The translations under genes and the position numbers were made by a program. The notes beneath the pieces are model-generated. The model had not been told where the DNA came from and ran no database searches. It worked only from the letters and a program-made list of their open reading frames with translations. From JALONO01 sp038209965 (GTDB taxonomy: Bacteria > Bacteroidota > Bacteroidia > Cytophagales > Thermoflexibacteraceae): a DNA stretch of 23,263 nucleotides. The stretch lies in assembly GCA_038209965.1 (NCBI GenBank), contig JBBQXF010000072.1, forward strand, positions 1-23,263, written 5' to 3'. This document shows, one piece after another, positions 23,099 to 23,263 of this stretch (the first letter of the stretch is position 1; each line of letters starts with the position of its first letter).

Positions 23099-23263
23099 AA
23101 TTAGCAAGTGACGGTAAAATAAATGATGATGGTGTAATTTTCAGTAGTGAAATGATTTCTGAAAAGGAAGGATATGAAGCAATGTTGTATATGCTTAAAG
23201 CAGTTTTTGAAGCAACTGGTTCAAATGATTTAACAGATATATTAAGTGGTGGGGAATATTGGC
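23095..23263 (+). CDS. Probable immunity protein of module 3 (5' part, cut by the window end)
   Basis: ATG at 23095 overlaps the toxin-tail TGA (ATGA) and the frame is open to the window end, about 56 codons: MKLASDGKINDDGVIFSSEM, then EKEGYEAMLYMLKAVFEATG and LTDILSGGEYW. It is acidic, with no signal peptide. The four-base overlap with a toxin tail is the usual arrangement of Rhs/CDI toxin-immunity pairs. No damage is seen in the visible part. Confidence 0.7.
   Translation, partial: MKLASDGKINDDGVIFSSEMISEKEGYEAMLYMLKAVFEATGSNDLTDILSGGEYW

Overview
The window looks like chromosomal DNA of a Bacteroidota bacterium, most likely Cytophagales-like. Supporting signs are a GWxTD-domain lipoprotein, a CRTAC1-type FG-GAP/ASPIC lipoprotein, a MORN_2 repeat protein, an M1 peptidase with an HEVGH motif, a SpoIIM/DUF4129/DUF4350 membrane cluster, a BatE-like TPR-SH3 protein, weak Shine-Dalgarno sites, and TAnnTTTG-like -7 boxes in front of some genes. 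This assignment is inferred from gene families; no taxonomic marker gene is present.

Layout. 1-1720 (-): 5' part of a secreted M1 aminopeptidase, cut by the left edge. 1916-3394 (-): secreted MORN_2 repeat protein. 3790-4053 (-): tRNA-Lys, tRNA-Leu, tRNA-Lys. 4128-5440 (+): BatE-like TPR/SH3 protein, then a HAD-IIIA phosphatase. 5441-6017: non-coding or decayed DNA. 6018-10159 (+): a tight four-gene membrane cluster (SpoIIM-like, six-TM protein, DUF4129, DUF4350). 10215-11612 (+): an IS630-family transposase that is N-terminally truncated and frame-shifted, abutting a xenobiotic acetyltransferase lacking its N-terminus. 11776-12456 (+): YiiX/C92-type permuted papain-fold hydrolase. 12457-13095: AT-rich intergenic DNA with a possible MORN remnant. 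13096-15257 (+): GWxTD lipoprotein, FKBP lipoprotein, cupin. A strong bidirectional terminator separates these from the minus-strand pair 16932-15376 (secreted protein of unknown function plus acyl-CoA thioesterase). 17259-20600 (-): large FG-GAP/ASPIC lipoprotein.

The right end (about 20905-23263) is the most unusual part. A GC-rich Rhs core carrying several frameshifts ends at one stop codon and continues in the same frame into an AT-rich toxin-tail-like sequence. That is followed by a tightly coupled probable immunity gene, then two more toxin-tail/immunity pairs. Most of these pieces are broken: a frameshift plus in-frame TAA in the second immunity gene and an in-frame TGA in the third tail. 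The last immunity gene overlaps the third tail by ATGA and runs off the window. I read this as a decaying store of displaced (orphan) Rhs toxin-immunity cassettes. The remaining genes look like ordinary housekeeping or envelope genes, and I see no CRISPR array and no clearly new system. The most useful observations are the hidden, broken and junction features that a simple ORF scan misses.
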